Source of the DNA: Bacteroidales bacterium UBA5326
GTDB taxonomy: Bacteria; Bacteroidota; Bacteroidia; Bacteroidales; UBA932
NCBI GenBank assembly: GCA_002408205.1
Contig: DHQY01000007.1
Coordinates: 156,173 to 220,172 of the forward strand
DNA length: 64,000 bases
Direction: 5' to 3'
The notes under the pieces are model-generated. The model was not told the DNA's origin and made no database searches. It saw nothing but the letters and a program-made list of their open reading frames with translations. The first letter of the stretch is position 1. Every line of letters begins with the position of its first letter. Made by a program: the position numbers and the translations under genes. This document shows, one piece after another, positions 56,642 to 64,000 of the stretch.

Positions 56642-58078
56642 ATGAACAAGTCTACTCAAAAAATTTCCGTCATAGAAAAAATCGGATACAGTTTGGGTGA
56701 TCTGGCAGCCAACCTGATCTTCCAAACTCTTATGACGTTTCTAGCCTTTTTTTATACCGATGTATATAAAATTCCACCCGGCACCGCTTCGTTCATCATT
56801 TTCTTCGGAGGTATGTTCGGAGCCTTTTTCAATCCCATTATGGGTATTATTGCAGACAGGACCAAGACACGCTGGGGCAAATTCCGTCCCTGGATCCTGT
56901 GGACCGCCGTGCCTTTTGGTGCAATGGCCATACTGGCCTTCAGTACGCCAGATTTCAGTCCCTCCGGGAAGATTGCTTACGCTTTCATTACTTATATGCT
57001 GCTGGTTGTTGTTTATTCGGCAAACAACCTTCCCTACGCATCGCTGAGCGGTGTGATTACCGGAAATATGTCCGAACGGAACAGCCTCTCTTCGTACCGG
57101 TTTGTGGCCGTAACCATTGCCCAGCTGATTGTTCAAAGCTTTTTGCTGCCCCTTGCTCTCATATTGGGTGACGGGGACAGAACCAGGGGATTCGAGAATA
57201 CCATGATGCTTTTCGCCGCCATTGGTGTCGTATTCTTTATTATCACCTTCCTTACCACAAAGGAAAGGATCATTCCCAAACCGGAACAAAAGTCAAGCGT
57301 AAAAGAAGATCTGCATGACCTGGTAAGGAACAAGCCCTGGATAGTAATGCTTATAATAACTGTTTTCATTTTCATTACCCTGTCCCTGAAAGGCGGCATG
57401 TACGTGTATTACTTTGAAAACTACCTGAGCCAGGAGCACTTGGCGGGGTTCCTTGAAAAAGTGGGACTGAACAAACTGTCAGGTTTTACATCGTCTTCAG
57501 ACGTAGCCACATCGGGCTTCAGCCTGTTCATGGCATCCGGAATTGTTACCACACTTATCGGTATAGCCATTTCCAAACCTCTGGCCGACCGGTTCGGTAA
57601 ACGCGATGTGTTCGGGTGCAGCCTCTTCCTTTCCGCCCTGTGCCTGCTCATGTTCTATTTCTACAGTCCTCAGGCCATCGGGTCGGTTTTTGCCACTCAA
57701 ATGTTACACGGATTCTTCTACGGTATTTCCACCCCGCTGCTTTGGGCCATGATCGCCGATGTGGCTGATTACTCCGAATGGAAAAATTCACGCAGAGCCA
57801 CCGCCATCATTTTTTCGGCCATGATATTTGGTCTGAAAGCCGGTCTGAGCATTGGCGGAGCGCTTGTTGCCGGTATCCTGGCCAGTTACGGTTACAACGA
57901 ACAACTTGCCGTTCAGTCTGCAGAAACCGTAAACGGGATCAAACTGTCACTGAGTATTTACCCTATGCTTACATTTTTTGTGAGTGTTGCCTGTCTGTTC
58001 TTTTATGAGATCAACAAAAAAATGGAAGTCCGGCTTCAGGAAGAACTGACCGCACGCCGTGCAGAGAACGAGAAATAG
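56642..58078 (+). CDS. GPH-family sugar:cation symporter (MelB/XynP-like MFS)
   Basis: The 478-residue inner-membrane protein has about 12 hydrophobic helices and the family signature near the start: GYSLGDLAANLIFQTLMTFLAFFYTDVY. FNPIMGIIADRTKTRWGKFRPWILW is the first cytoplasmic loop, which is diagnostic of the glycoside-pentoside-hexuronide group. It should take up oligosaccharides released in the periplasm, probably xylo- or glucuronoxylo-oligosaccharides, because it is followed after 22 bases by a cytoplasmic GH43 and diverges from the HTCS and GH67-GH43 genes. Confidence 0.94.
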   Translation: MNKSTQKISVIEKIGYSLGDLAANLIFQTLMTFLAFFYTDVYKIPPGTASFIIFFGGMFGAFFNPIMGIIADRTKTRWGKFRPWILWTAVPFGAMAILAFSTPDFSPSGKIAYAFITYMLLVVVYSANNLPYASLSGVITGNMSERNSLSSYRFVAVTIAQLIVQSFLLPLALILGDGDRTRGFENTMMLFAAIGVVFFIITFLTTKERIIPKPEQKSSVKEDLHDLVRNKPWIVMLIITVFIFITLSLKGGMYVYYFENYLSQEHLAGFLEKVGLNKLSGFTSSSDVATSGFSLFMASGIVTTLIGIAISKPLADRFGKRDVFGCSLFLSALCLLMFYFYSPQAIGSVFATQMLHGFFYGISTPLLWAMIADVADYSEWKNSRRATAIIFSAMIFGLKAGLSIGGALVAGILASYGYNEQLAVQSAETVNGIKLSLSIYPMLTFFVSVACLFFYEINKKMEVRLQEELTARRAENEK

Positions 58079-58100
58079 TGAAATAACTAAATGACTGATC

Positions 58101-59072
58101 ATGAAAAATCCAAGATACCTTATCCCCCATTTGTTTACGGCAGATCCGTCAGTTCATCTGTTTAACGGACGGCTCTACATTTACCCCTCCCACGATGTTG
58201 AATCGGGAATTCCCGAAAACGACAACGGAGATCATTTTGCCATGCACGACTACCATGTTTTCTCCATGGAATCGCCCGAAAGCGAAGTGACTGACCACGG
58301 TGTGGCCCTCGATGTAAAAGATATTCCCTGGGCCGGACGCCAGTTATGGGATTGCGACGCGGCCTGCAAAGACGGTGTCTACTACCTGTATTTTCCTTTA
58401 AAAGACAAAACCGATATTTTCCGCATTGGTGTGGCCGTGAGCGATAAACCCGAGGGACCTTTCAAAGCCCTTGATGCTCCCATGCACGGAAGCTACTCCA
58501 TTGATCCCTGCGTATTTCGCGACGATGACGGTTCTCATTATATGTACTTCGGGGGCCTGTGGGGCGGGCAATTACAGCGCTACCGCAACAACAAGGCCAT
58601 AGAGTGCGGTCATGAGCCGGACAACGACCAGCCGGCTATTCCTTCGCGGGTAGCTAGGCTGAGTGACAATATGCTTCAGTTTGCCGAGGAACCCAAAGAC
58701 GTAGTCCTGCTGGACAAAAACGGCGAAGTGCTAACAGCAGGCGATCACGACCGGCGTTTTTTTGAGGCTTCATGGATGCATAAGTATAATGGAACATATT
58801 ATTTCTCCTACTCAACCGGCAATACGCACAAACTCTGCTACGCCACAGGGAATAACCCTTACGGGCCATTTACATACCAAGGCGTGATTCTTACTCCGGT
58901 AGTAGGTTGGACCACACACCATTGCATGATTGAATTCAAAGGCCGCTGGTACCTGTTCTTTCACGACAGCGTTCCTTCCGGAGGTAAGACCTGGTTGCGA
59001 AGTCTGAAAGTAGTTGAATTGGAATACAATAATGACGGCACTATTGTTACGATAGATGGAGGAGCTGAATAG
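58101..59072 (+). CDS. Cytoplasmic GH43 glycosidase, beta-xylosidase type
   Basis: The 323-residue protein lacks a signal peptide, so it works in the cytoplasm on imported sugar. It has the GH43 triad in order: FTADPSVHLFNGRLYIYPSHD (base Asp), YSIDPCVFRDDDGSHYMYFG (pKa Asp) and FFEASWMHKYNGTYYFSYS (acid Glu), then WTTHHCMIEF, a late His common in subfamily 1 enzymes. It is coupled to the GPH symporter. The pair symporter-GH43 is a known arrangement in Bacteroidetes xylan loci. Arabinofuranosidase activity is also possible. Confidence 0.92.
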   Translation: MKNPRYLIPHLFTADPSVHLFNGRLYIYPSHDVESGIPENDNGDHFAMHDYHVFSMESPESEVTDHGVALDVKDIPWAGRQLWDCDAACKDGVYYLYFPLKDKTDIFRIGVAVSDKPEGPFKALDAPMHGSYSIDPCVFRDDDGSHYMYFGGLWGGQLQRYRNNKAIECGHEPDNDQPAIPSRVARLSDNMLQFAEEPKDVVLLDKNGEVLTAGDHDRRFFEASWMHKYNGTYYFSYSTGNTHKLCYATGNNPYGPFTYQGVILTPVVGWTTHHCMIEFKGRWYLFFHDSVPSGGKTWLRSLKVVELEYNNDGTIVTIDGGAE

Positions 59073-59074
59073 TT

Positions 59075-60007
59075 TCAGATAAAGAACAAAGTAACTCCCG
59101 CTACGCTGATAACCGCACCGGCCACCTGAACCCAGGTAACTTTGCGCTTCAGAAAAAGATATTCCGGCAACAAAATAATCACAGGCACTGTTGCCATAAT
59201 AGTAGACGCGACGGCCGTGTTGGCATACTGCACGGCCATAAGCGAAAAAGTCACTCCAAGATAAGGGCCGAAAATAGATCCTGTTACTGCGGTTCTCATT
59301 GCTTTCCTGTTTTTGAAACTGGCAAGGAAGTTCTTTATTCCACCGGTAAGTACAATAATGAGAACAAAAGAGATGATACCGGTTATGGTTCTTATCTGTG
59401 TGGCTGCCAGAGGAATATAAAGCACATTATCGGTCGCATGACAATTTTCGTATGCCAGCATGCCCTGCTTGCTGAGCACAATGCCTACTCCCTGGCCTAT
59501 TGCGCCCATCAGAGCAAACAGCACCCCTTTTACGGGCAGGCGCATGTGGAGTTTATTGTGCGATCCGCTGTTATTCCCGTTTTCCCTTTTCAGGATGGAT
59601 ATAGATATCCCGGTGAGCGTTACGCACATTCCGGCAAGCGCCATCCATGAAAGTTTTTCCCCGATTATGACAAATCCCGCCAATGCCGCAAACGGAGAGG
59701 CAAGCGTCATGATAAGCTGGGAATAACGGGCCGAGATCATTGAATAAGAGGCAAAAAGAAAATAATCGCCAATTACAAATCCCACCAGACCCGAAAGCGA
59801 CATCCAGATCCATACTTCTCTGTCCGCGTGGACAGGCAAAAAACTGCCGTTCATTATCATAAGTGTAACACCAATGAAAATGAATGCACAAAACAAACGA
59901 ATGAAGTTCAGATTGACTGACCCCAGTTGTTTCCCGGCATGCTCAAAAAACAGAGCACTCAACGTCCAAAGGAATGCGACCCCTATTGCAATAAATTCTC
60001 CCGACAT
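59075..60007 (-). CDS. EamA/DMT-family transporter
   Basis: From the ATG at 60007 the protein has 310 residues and ten hydrophobic helices in two EamA halves (GVAFLWTLSALFFEHAGKQL.. and VLFALMGAIGQGVGIVLSKQG). The longer frame from 60052 would overlap the GH130 gene. The element TACTTTTG at 60020-60013 lies only five bases before this start, so the message would be almost leaderless. The transported metabolite is unknown. It converges with the GH43 gene, leaving a two-base gap. Confidence 0.88.
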   Translation of the reverse strand: MSGEFIAIGVAFLWTLSALFFEHAGKQLGSVNLNFIRLFCAFIFIGVTLMIMNGSFLPVHADREVWIWMSLSGLVGFVIGDYFLFASYSMISARYSQLIMTLASPFAALAGFVIIGEKLSWMALAGMCVTLTGISISILKRENGNNSGSHNKLHMRLPVKGVLFALMGAIGQGVGIVLSKQGMLAYENCHATDNVLYIPLAATQIRTITGIISFVLIIVLTGGIKNFLASFKNRKAMRTAVTGSIFGPYLGVTFSLMAVQYANTAVASTIMATVPVIILLPEYLFLKRKVTWVQVAGAVISVAGVTLFFI

Positions 60008-60012
60008 AAGGG

Positions 60013-60020
60013 CGCAAAAG
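60013..60020 (-). promoter_or_regulatory. -7 promoter element giving a nearly leaderless EamA transcript
   Basis: TACTTTTG on the minus strand ends five bases before the start codon at 60007, so initiation about seven bases downstream would fall at the start codon itself. It also supports the shorter start. Confidence 0.55.
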
Positions 60021-60026
60021 TAAGAA

Positions 60027-61196
60027 TTATCTGCTTTCCCTGTTTCTGTCAATGATATTGTTTATCGAGCGGACTGAACTTCCGCTGTCAAGACCGTCAT
60101 GCGGGGTGTTGAAACAATAGTCCAGAAGTACCTCTACAGAGGAGGTGGCCACATGCATACGTGAATCGCTCGATGCATAATAAATATACACGGTATCGTC
60201 TTTTCCCCTGATCCATCCGTTACAAAATAAAACGTTAGATACGTCGCCAATGCGTTCCTCTTCTACAGGCGCCATAAAATAGCCGCCGGGTTCGGCAATG
60301 ACCTTCCATGGTTCATGTAAAGCGGTAATATACAGGTAAAGCACATAGCGAAGCCCGGACGCGCAAGCCCTTACACCGTGAGCAAGGTGTAGCCACCCCC
60401 TGCCGGTCCGGATGGGTGCCGGCCCTTCCCCGTTCTTTACCTCCTTAATAGTATGGTAATGCCTTTTGTTGATGATATGCTCGTCCACTATCTCGGCATT
60501 GGTGATATCACTTACTAGCGCCCAGCCTATACCCCCTCCGTTGCCGGCTTCAATAAAGCCGTCCTGAGGTCTGGTGTAAAAAGCATATTTCCTGTCCACG
60601 AATTCGGGATGCAACACCACGTTACGCTGCTGACTGCGTGAAATAAGATCCGGAAGCCTTTCCCAGTTGTCCAGATCTTTTGTGCGCGCAATCCCTGCCG
60701 AGGCAATGGCCGATGACAGGTCGCCCGGTTCTGCGCCGGGATCCTTCCTTTCAACACAGAAAACACCGTAAATCCATCCGTCTTCGTGCAAGGTAAGCCT
60801 CATATCGTATACGTTTGTGGCAGGCTCTCCCCATTCGGGCATGATCACAGGCCGTTCACGGAAACGAAAACCGTCCACCCCATTGTCACTTTCTGCTATG
60901 GCAAAGAATGATTTTCTATCATTTCCTTCCACTCTGGCTATCATTATGTATTTGCCGTTTAGCTGTATGGCTCCCGCATTAAATACGGCATTGAAACCAA
61001 AACGTTCCAAAAAGTAAGGATTGCGATCCCTGTTAAAATCGAAGCGCCACTCCGGAGGAATGTGAGCAGCCGTCAGAACAGGGTGTTTATATCTTGTATA
61101 CCATCCGGAAGGATGTACGCAGGGAATGTTTGTCCGCGCGATCAATTGTTCCTGGTCATCCAATATTTTTTTTAACTTTTCCTTAAAATCTTTCAT
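60027..61196 (-). CDS. GH130 glycoside phosphorylase, 4-O-beta-D-mannosyl-D-glucose phosphorylase-like
   Basis: The 389-residue cytoplasmic protein is a five-blade propeller with [60 protein letters not shown] (Asp proton donor), [32 protein letters not shown] and [29 protein letters not shown] (phosphate and sugar site). These match GH130 subfamily 1, which splits mannosyl-glucose with phosphate to mannose-1-phosphate and glucose. It is normally found in beta-mannan loci. Its neighbours here are a DMT transporter and, on the other strand, a second SusC, so the following locus may be mannan-directed. A strong hairpin lies in its leader. Confidence 0.93.
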   Translation of the reverse strand: MKDFKEKLKKILDDQEQLIARTNIPCVHPSGWYTRYKHPVLTAAHIPPEWRFDFNRDRNPYFLERFGFNAVFNAGAIQLNGKYIMIARVEGNDRKSFFAIAESDNGVDGFRFRERPVIMPEWGEPATNVYDMRLTLHEDGWIYGVFCVERKDPGAEPGDLSSAIASAGIARTKDLDNWERLPDLISRSQQRNVVLHPEFVDRKYAFYTRPQDGFIEAGNGGGIGWALVSDITNAEIVDEHIINKRHYHTIKEVKNGEGPAPIRTGRGWLHLAHGVRACASGLRYVLYLYITALHEPWKVIAEPGGYFMAPVEEERIGDVSNVLFCNGWIRGKDDTVYIYYASSDSRMHVATSSVEVLLDYCFNTPHDGLDSGSSVRSINNIIDRNRESR

Positions 61197-61212
61197 TTTC
61201 AGCTTTTTAAGT

Positions 61213-61259
61213 GAAAGGCGACCTGCAACATGTTACACCCTATGTTGCAAGCGCCTTTC
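61213..61259. promoter_or_regulatory. Two-part hairpin in the leader of the GH130 gene
   Basis: The outer stem is GAAAGGCG (61213-61220) with CGCCTTTC (61252-61259). The inner stem is TGCAACAT (61224-61231) with ATGTTGCA (61242-61249), separated by a small internal loop, and the loop is ten bases. It ends 16 bases upstream of the GH130 start and downstream of the TATTTTTG promoter, so it would be in the mRNA leader. No T-run follows on the minus strand, so it is not a terminator. Confidence 0.65.
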
Positions 61260-61296
61260 CAGAACAAACCCAACCCAATCTTGACAATTTAAAAGA

Positions 61297-61304
61297 CAAA
61301 AATA
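61297..61304 (-). promoter_or_regulatory. -7 promoter element of the GH130 gene
   Basis: TATTTTTG on the minus strand gives a leader of about 94 bases containing the hairpin at 61213-61259. Confidence 0.45.
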
Positions 61305-61591
61305 GATAGGTTATAGAACGGAAACAAGTATTATTTTATCAAAAAAACAACAGGATATATTAGATGAGAAAGTGCTGAAAAACTATAAAAAACAGCATCA
61401 CCGGGCTATAAAAAAATAAACAAAAAAGCCCAATTGAATTATCTAATCTTCTAAATAAGAATCCTCAATACATCTTGTACATTTATACCATATTTAATAA
61501 TTCAGATACGAATAAGCGTATTTTTTACCGTAATGATAACAAAGTGTCATTTTCAGATAAAATAATATTTATTTTTTAACGCATTAACGCA

Positions 61592-61599
61592 TATATTTG
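61592..61599 (+). promoter_or_regulatory. -7 promoter element of the second SusC gene
   Basis: TATATTTG lies 83 bases upstream of the ATG at 61682. Confidence 0.55.
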
Positions 61600-61681
61600 A
61601 AATTTGAAAAACAATCCGTTTGCCTATTATTAACCAACATTTTATTACTAAATTCTATCTATTAACCAAAAAACTAAACGT

Positions 61682-64000
61682 ATGAAAAACTATTTTTGGA
61701 AACGTCTGTTTGCGGGGTTGTTTCTGTTGTTAATGACAACGGGAGTAACTTTTGCTGCATACGGAGATCTGCAACAATCAGGTCGTACGGTTTCTTGTGT
61801 GGTTTCAGACAAGACAGGTCCTGTTACAGGGGCTTACGTTGTTGTCAGAGGGACACTGAACGGAGCCAGTACCGACGCAGATGGACGTGTTGTCCTGAAA
61901 AATGTACCGAACAATGCTACGCTCGTCGTAACATTTATCGGTTACGTTACCAGGGAGATTGCACTGCTTAACGACCAGACTTCCGTTGAAATTTTTCTCG
62001 AAGAAGATGCACAGGCACTTGACGAGGTGGTTGTCGTCGGGTATGGTGTACAGAAAAAGAAACTGGTGACCGGTGCTACGGTACAGGTTGCCGGTGACGA
62101 CCTGGCCAAACTGAGTACGGTAAGCCCCTTTACCGCTCTGCAGAGCCAGGCTCCCGGGGTAAGCATCGTTCAATCGAACGGACAGCCGGGATCGGGCTTT
62201 AAAGTAACCATCCGCGGTCTGGGAACCATTGGCTCATCCGATCCTCTTTATGTTATCGACGGTGTTACCGGAGGTGACCTGAATAGCCTGAACCCCAATG
62301 ACATTGAGTCAATTGACGTATTAAAGGACGCTGCTTCGGCCGCCATTTACGGAGCACGTGCTGCCAACGGCGTTATCCTGGTAACTACCAAACAGGGAAA
62401 GATGGGCAAAACCAACGTTTCCTACGACGGTTACTATGGCCAACAGTATATGTATAAAATGCCGGACCTGCTTACTGCGAAGGAATACATGGTCATGCAA
62501 GACGAAACCAGATTCAACGAAGGAAACGCCCCATACGACTGGGCTGCTCTCCTTCCCTCCGACCTGTATCAATCCATCATGAACGGCAGCTGGACGGGCA
62601 CCAATTGGCTAAAAGAATCCTATAACGAAGGCGCTCCCGTTCAGAACCATTCGGTCAACATTGCCGGCGGCAGTGATATGTCTACTTATTCTATAGGATT
62701 CTCCTATACCGGAAGAGAAGGTATCATAGGAAAACCCGTTCAGGCGAACTACGAACGTTACACCGGACGTGTCAATTCAGAGCATGTGATCCTCAAGGGA
62801 AAAGAGTTTGACATCATTAAATTCGGTGAAACATTAAACTTTAACTACATTACCAATTCGGGGATCGCAACCGGGAACATTTATTGGAACAGCGTACACA
62901 ATCTGCTGGTTTCCAATCCTCTTTATCCCGTATACGATTCTGAAGGCAACTGGTACGACTACGACGACAAAATTGCCAACGGCTGGAATTTCGACGGGAA
63001 CACCGGAAACCCCATCGGGGCCTTTTCCAATAACTCACAAGGTCTGAACATGTCCAAGAGTTATTCCCTGAGAGCCAGCGCCTACCTGCAGATCCAGCCC
63101 ATTAAAGGTCTTGTGTTCAAATCACAATTCGGTTACAACATGAGCGCCAGCACCTATCGTTCCTACTCAGCCATTGCCCACTGGTCCAACAACAGCAATG
63201 TCACCATGGACAATGTTGGCCAAAGCGCAAGTGCCGGCCACGACTGGAAACTGGACAATACACTGTCGTATACCTTTAACCTGGGAGACCATCAGATAGA
63301 TGCTATGGTTGGACAGACACTTGAAAAATGGGGAATGGGTGAAAACGTAAGCTCCGGAGGCAACAATTCTATTTTCCCGGGCTATATCACTCCCACCACA
63401 GACGTAAGCAGTGTCATGAACTATGCATGGGTTGACAATACCAAACCCACCGAATTATCACAGCGCAGCGCCGGTGGTTCCGTTTGGGGATCCGGAGCCA
63501 TTGCTTCTTTCTTCGGCCGTGTTAACTATAACTATAAGGAAAAATACCTGTTGACCCTTATCTTCCGTGCAGACGGTTCTTCAAACTTTGCCAAAGGCAA
63601 ACGCTGGGGTTATTTCCCCTCCGCATCGGTTGGATGGGTTCTTTCAAACGAAGACTTCATGGCCGGCGCAGCCGGTGTGGTTGACTTCCTGAAATTGCGC
63701 GCCAGCTGGGGACAGAATGGTAACTGCAGTATCAACAACTTCCAGTACCTCTCCACCATTGCGTTCGACACAAGCAACGGTTACTATTTCACAAAAGACA
63801 AGGTCACCCAGACAGTGGGCGGTTATGCCGATATTCTTGCTAACCCCGACGTTTCGTGGGAAACATCCGAACAGTTAAATATAGGTCTCGATGCCCGCTT
63901 TGCCGGATCACGTCTTGGAGTGACTTTCGACTGGTTCAATAAAATGACCCGCAACTGGTTGCTTACCGCTCCCATCCCGGCTGTATACGGTTTGAATGCA
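61682..64000 (+). CDS. SusC/RagA-family TonB-dependent transporter, truncated by the window edge
   Basis: The reading frame runs from the ATG at 61682 to the last base, 773 codons without stop, so roughly the last quarter is missing. It has a signal peptide (FWKRLFAGLFLLLMTTGVTFAA) and a carboxypeptidase-like domain (about 38-115) ending in ALDEVVVVGYG. The plug domain follows with the family signature RGLGTIGSSDPLYVIDGV and DVLKDAASAAIYGARAANGVILVTTK, then the barrel (FKSQFGYNMSAS, KYLLTLIFRADGSSNFA, LKLRASWGQNGN). It should import oligosaccharides, with a SusD partner expected just outside. By proximity to GH130 the glycan may be a beta-mannan, which is inference. Confidence 0.96.
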   Translation, partial: MKNYFWKRLFAGLFLLLMTTGVTFAAYGDLQQSGRTVSCVVSDKTGPVTGAYVVVRGTLNGASTDADGRVVLKNVPNNATLVVTFIGYVTREIALLNDQTSVEIFLEEDAQALDEVVVVGYGVQKKKLVTGATVQVAGDDLAKLSTVSPFTALQSQAPGVSIVQSNGQPGSGFKVTIRGLGTIGSSDPLYVIDGVTGGDLNSLNPNDIESIDVLKDAASAAIYGARAANGVILVTTKQGKMGKTNVSYDGYYGQQYMYKMPDLLTAKEYMVMQDETRFNEGNAPYDWAALLPSDLYQSIMNGSWTGTNWLKESYNEGAPVQNHSVNIAGGSDMSTYSIGFSYTGREGIIGKPVQANYERYTGRVNSEHVILKGKEFDIIKFGETLNFNYITNSGIATGNIYWNSVHNLLVSNPLYPVYDSEGNWYDYDDKIANGWNFDGNTGNPIGAFSNNSQGLNMSKSYSLRASAYLQIQPIKGLVFKSQFGYNMSASTYRSYSAIAHWSNNSNVTMDNVGQSASAGHDWKLDNTLSYTFNLGDHQIDAMVGQTLEKWGMGENVSSGGNNSIFPGYITPTTDVSSVMNYAWVDNTKPTELSQRSAGGSVWGSGAIASFFGRVNYNYKEKYLLTLIFRADGSSNFAKGKRWGYFPSASVGWVLSNEDFMAGAAGVVDFLKLRASWGQNGNCSINNFQYLSTIAFDTSNGYYFTKDKVTQTVGGYADILANPDVSWETSEQLNIGLDARFAGSRLGVTFDWFNKMTRNWLLTAPIPAVYGLNA

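Larger units (their letters stand above)
61197..61681. other. AT-rich divergent promoter region between GH130 and the second SusC
   Basis: It holds a hairpin close to the GH130 start (61213-61259), a minus-strand TATTTTTG element (61304-61297) for GH130, and a plus-strand TATATTTG element (61592-61599) for susC. The DNA between about 61310 and 61590 is very AT-rich with no gene visible; a regulator site for the PUL is likely here. Confidence 0.7.

Overview
The window looks like chromosomal DNA of an anaerobic, carbohydrate-degrading member of the Bacteroidales. The evidence is: two SusC/SusD-type loci, a SusR-type and a hybrid two-component regulator, lipoprotein signal peptides ending in Cys, a serine palmitoyltransferase operon, and many copies of the Bacteroidetes -7 promoter element TAnnTTTG at the expected distance from starts. 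I cannot assign a genus from sequence reading alone. Gene calls rest on motifs and family knowledge, not on database searches.

Left part (1-7.4 kb): a molybdenum block with the start of modB on the minus strand, divergent from moeA-moaA-moaC-MOSC/Mog fusion. Then a small secreted repeat protein, divergent from an operon of a TlpA-like lipoprotein thioredoxin, an M28-PDZ lipoprotein peptidase and a membrane protein of unknown function.

7.4-14 kb: a tRNA-Arg(UCU) preceded by four 21-bp tandem repeats and followed by 42-bp repeats, 9-bp iterons and several hairpins. Next is an inducible translesion synthesis cassette: an autocleaving LexA-like S24 repressor, a Y-family polymerase, a DnaE-type polymerase and a SRAP/HMCES protein. 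The cassette is bracketed by an imperfect direct repeat of about 40 bp (8106 and 13956), and the repressor/polymerase gap carries a duplicated palindromic operator.

14-17 kb: a short peptide gene, a lipoprotein adhesin ending in a FISUMP (C-type-lectin-like) domain, and a truncated Avd gene. I read this as the relic of a diversity-generating retroelement whose reverse transcriptase and template repeat are gone. Fragments of an MBL-fold hydrolase and a Vat-type acetyltransferase follow.

17-30 kb (minus strand): an alpha-glucan-type PUL: SusR-like regulator, SusC, SusD, SusE-like protein, a clan GH-D glycosidase and a GH97. Beyond it lies a frameshifted MG2-type secreted protein.

30-44 kb: an NTF2-like lipoprotein, a polysaccharide deacetylase, a probable sphingolipid operon (TetR, CDP-alcohol phosphotransferase, GtrA, serine palmitoyltransferase, SDR, GNAT), a histidine acid phosphatase, an AAA/DUF4143 ATPase, an alpha/beta hydrolase, and an iron locus (TonB-dependent receptor, frameshifted FeoA-FeoB fusion, FeoB-associated Cys-rich peptide).

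46-64 kb: hemicellulose genes. A hybrid two-component sensor, a GH67-GH43 fusion and a GH95 lie on the minus strand. Divergent from them are a GPH-family sugar symporter and a GH43. Then come an EamA transporter, a GH130 phosphorylase with a hairpin in its leader, and the first 773 codons of a second SusC.
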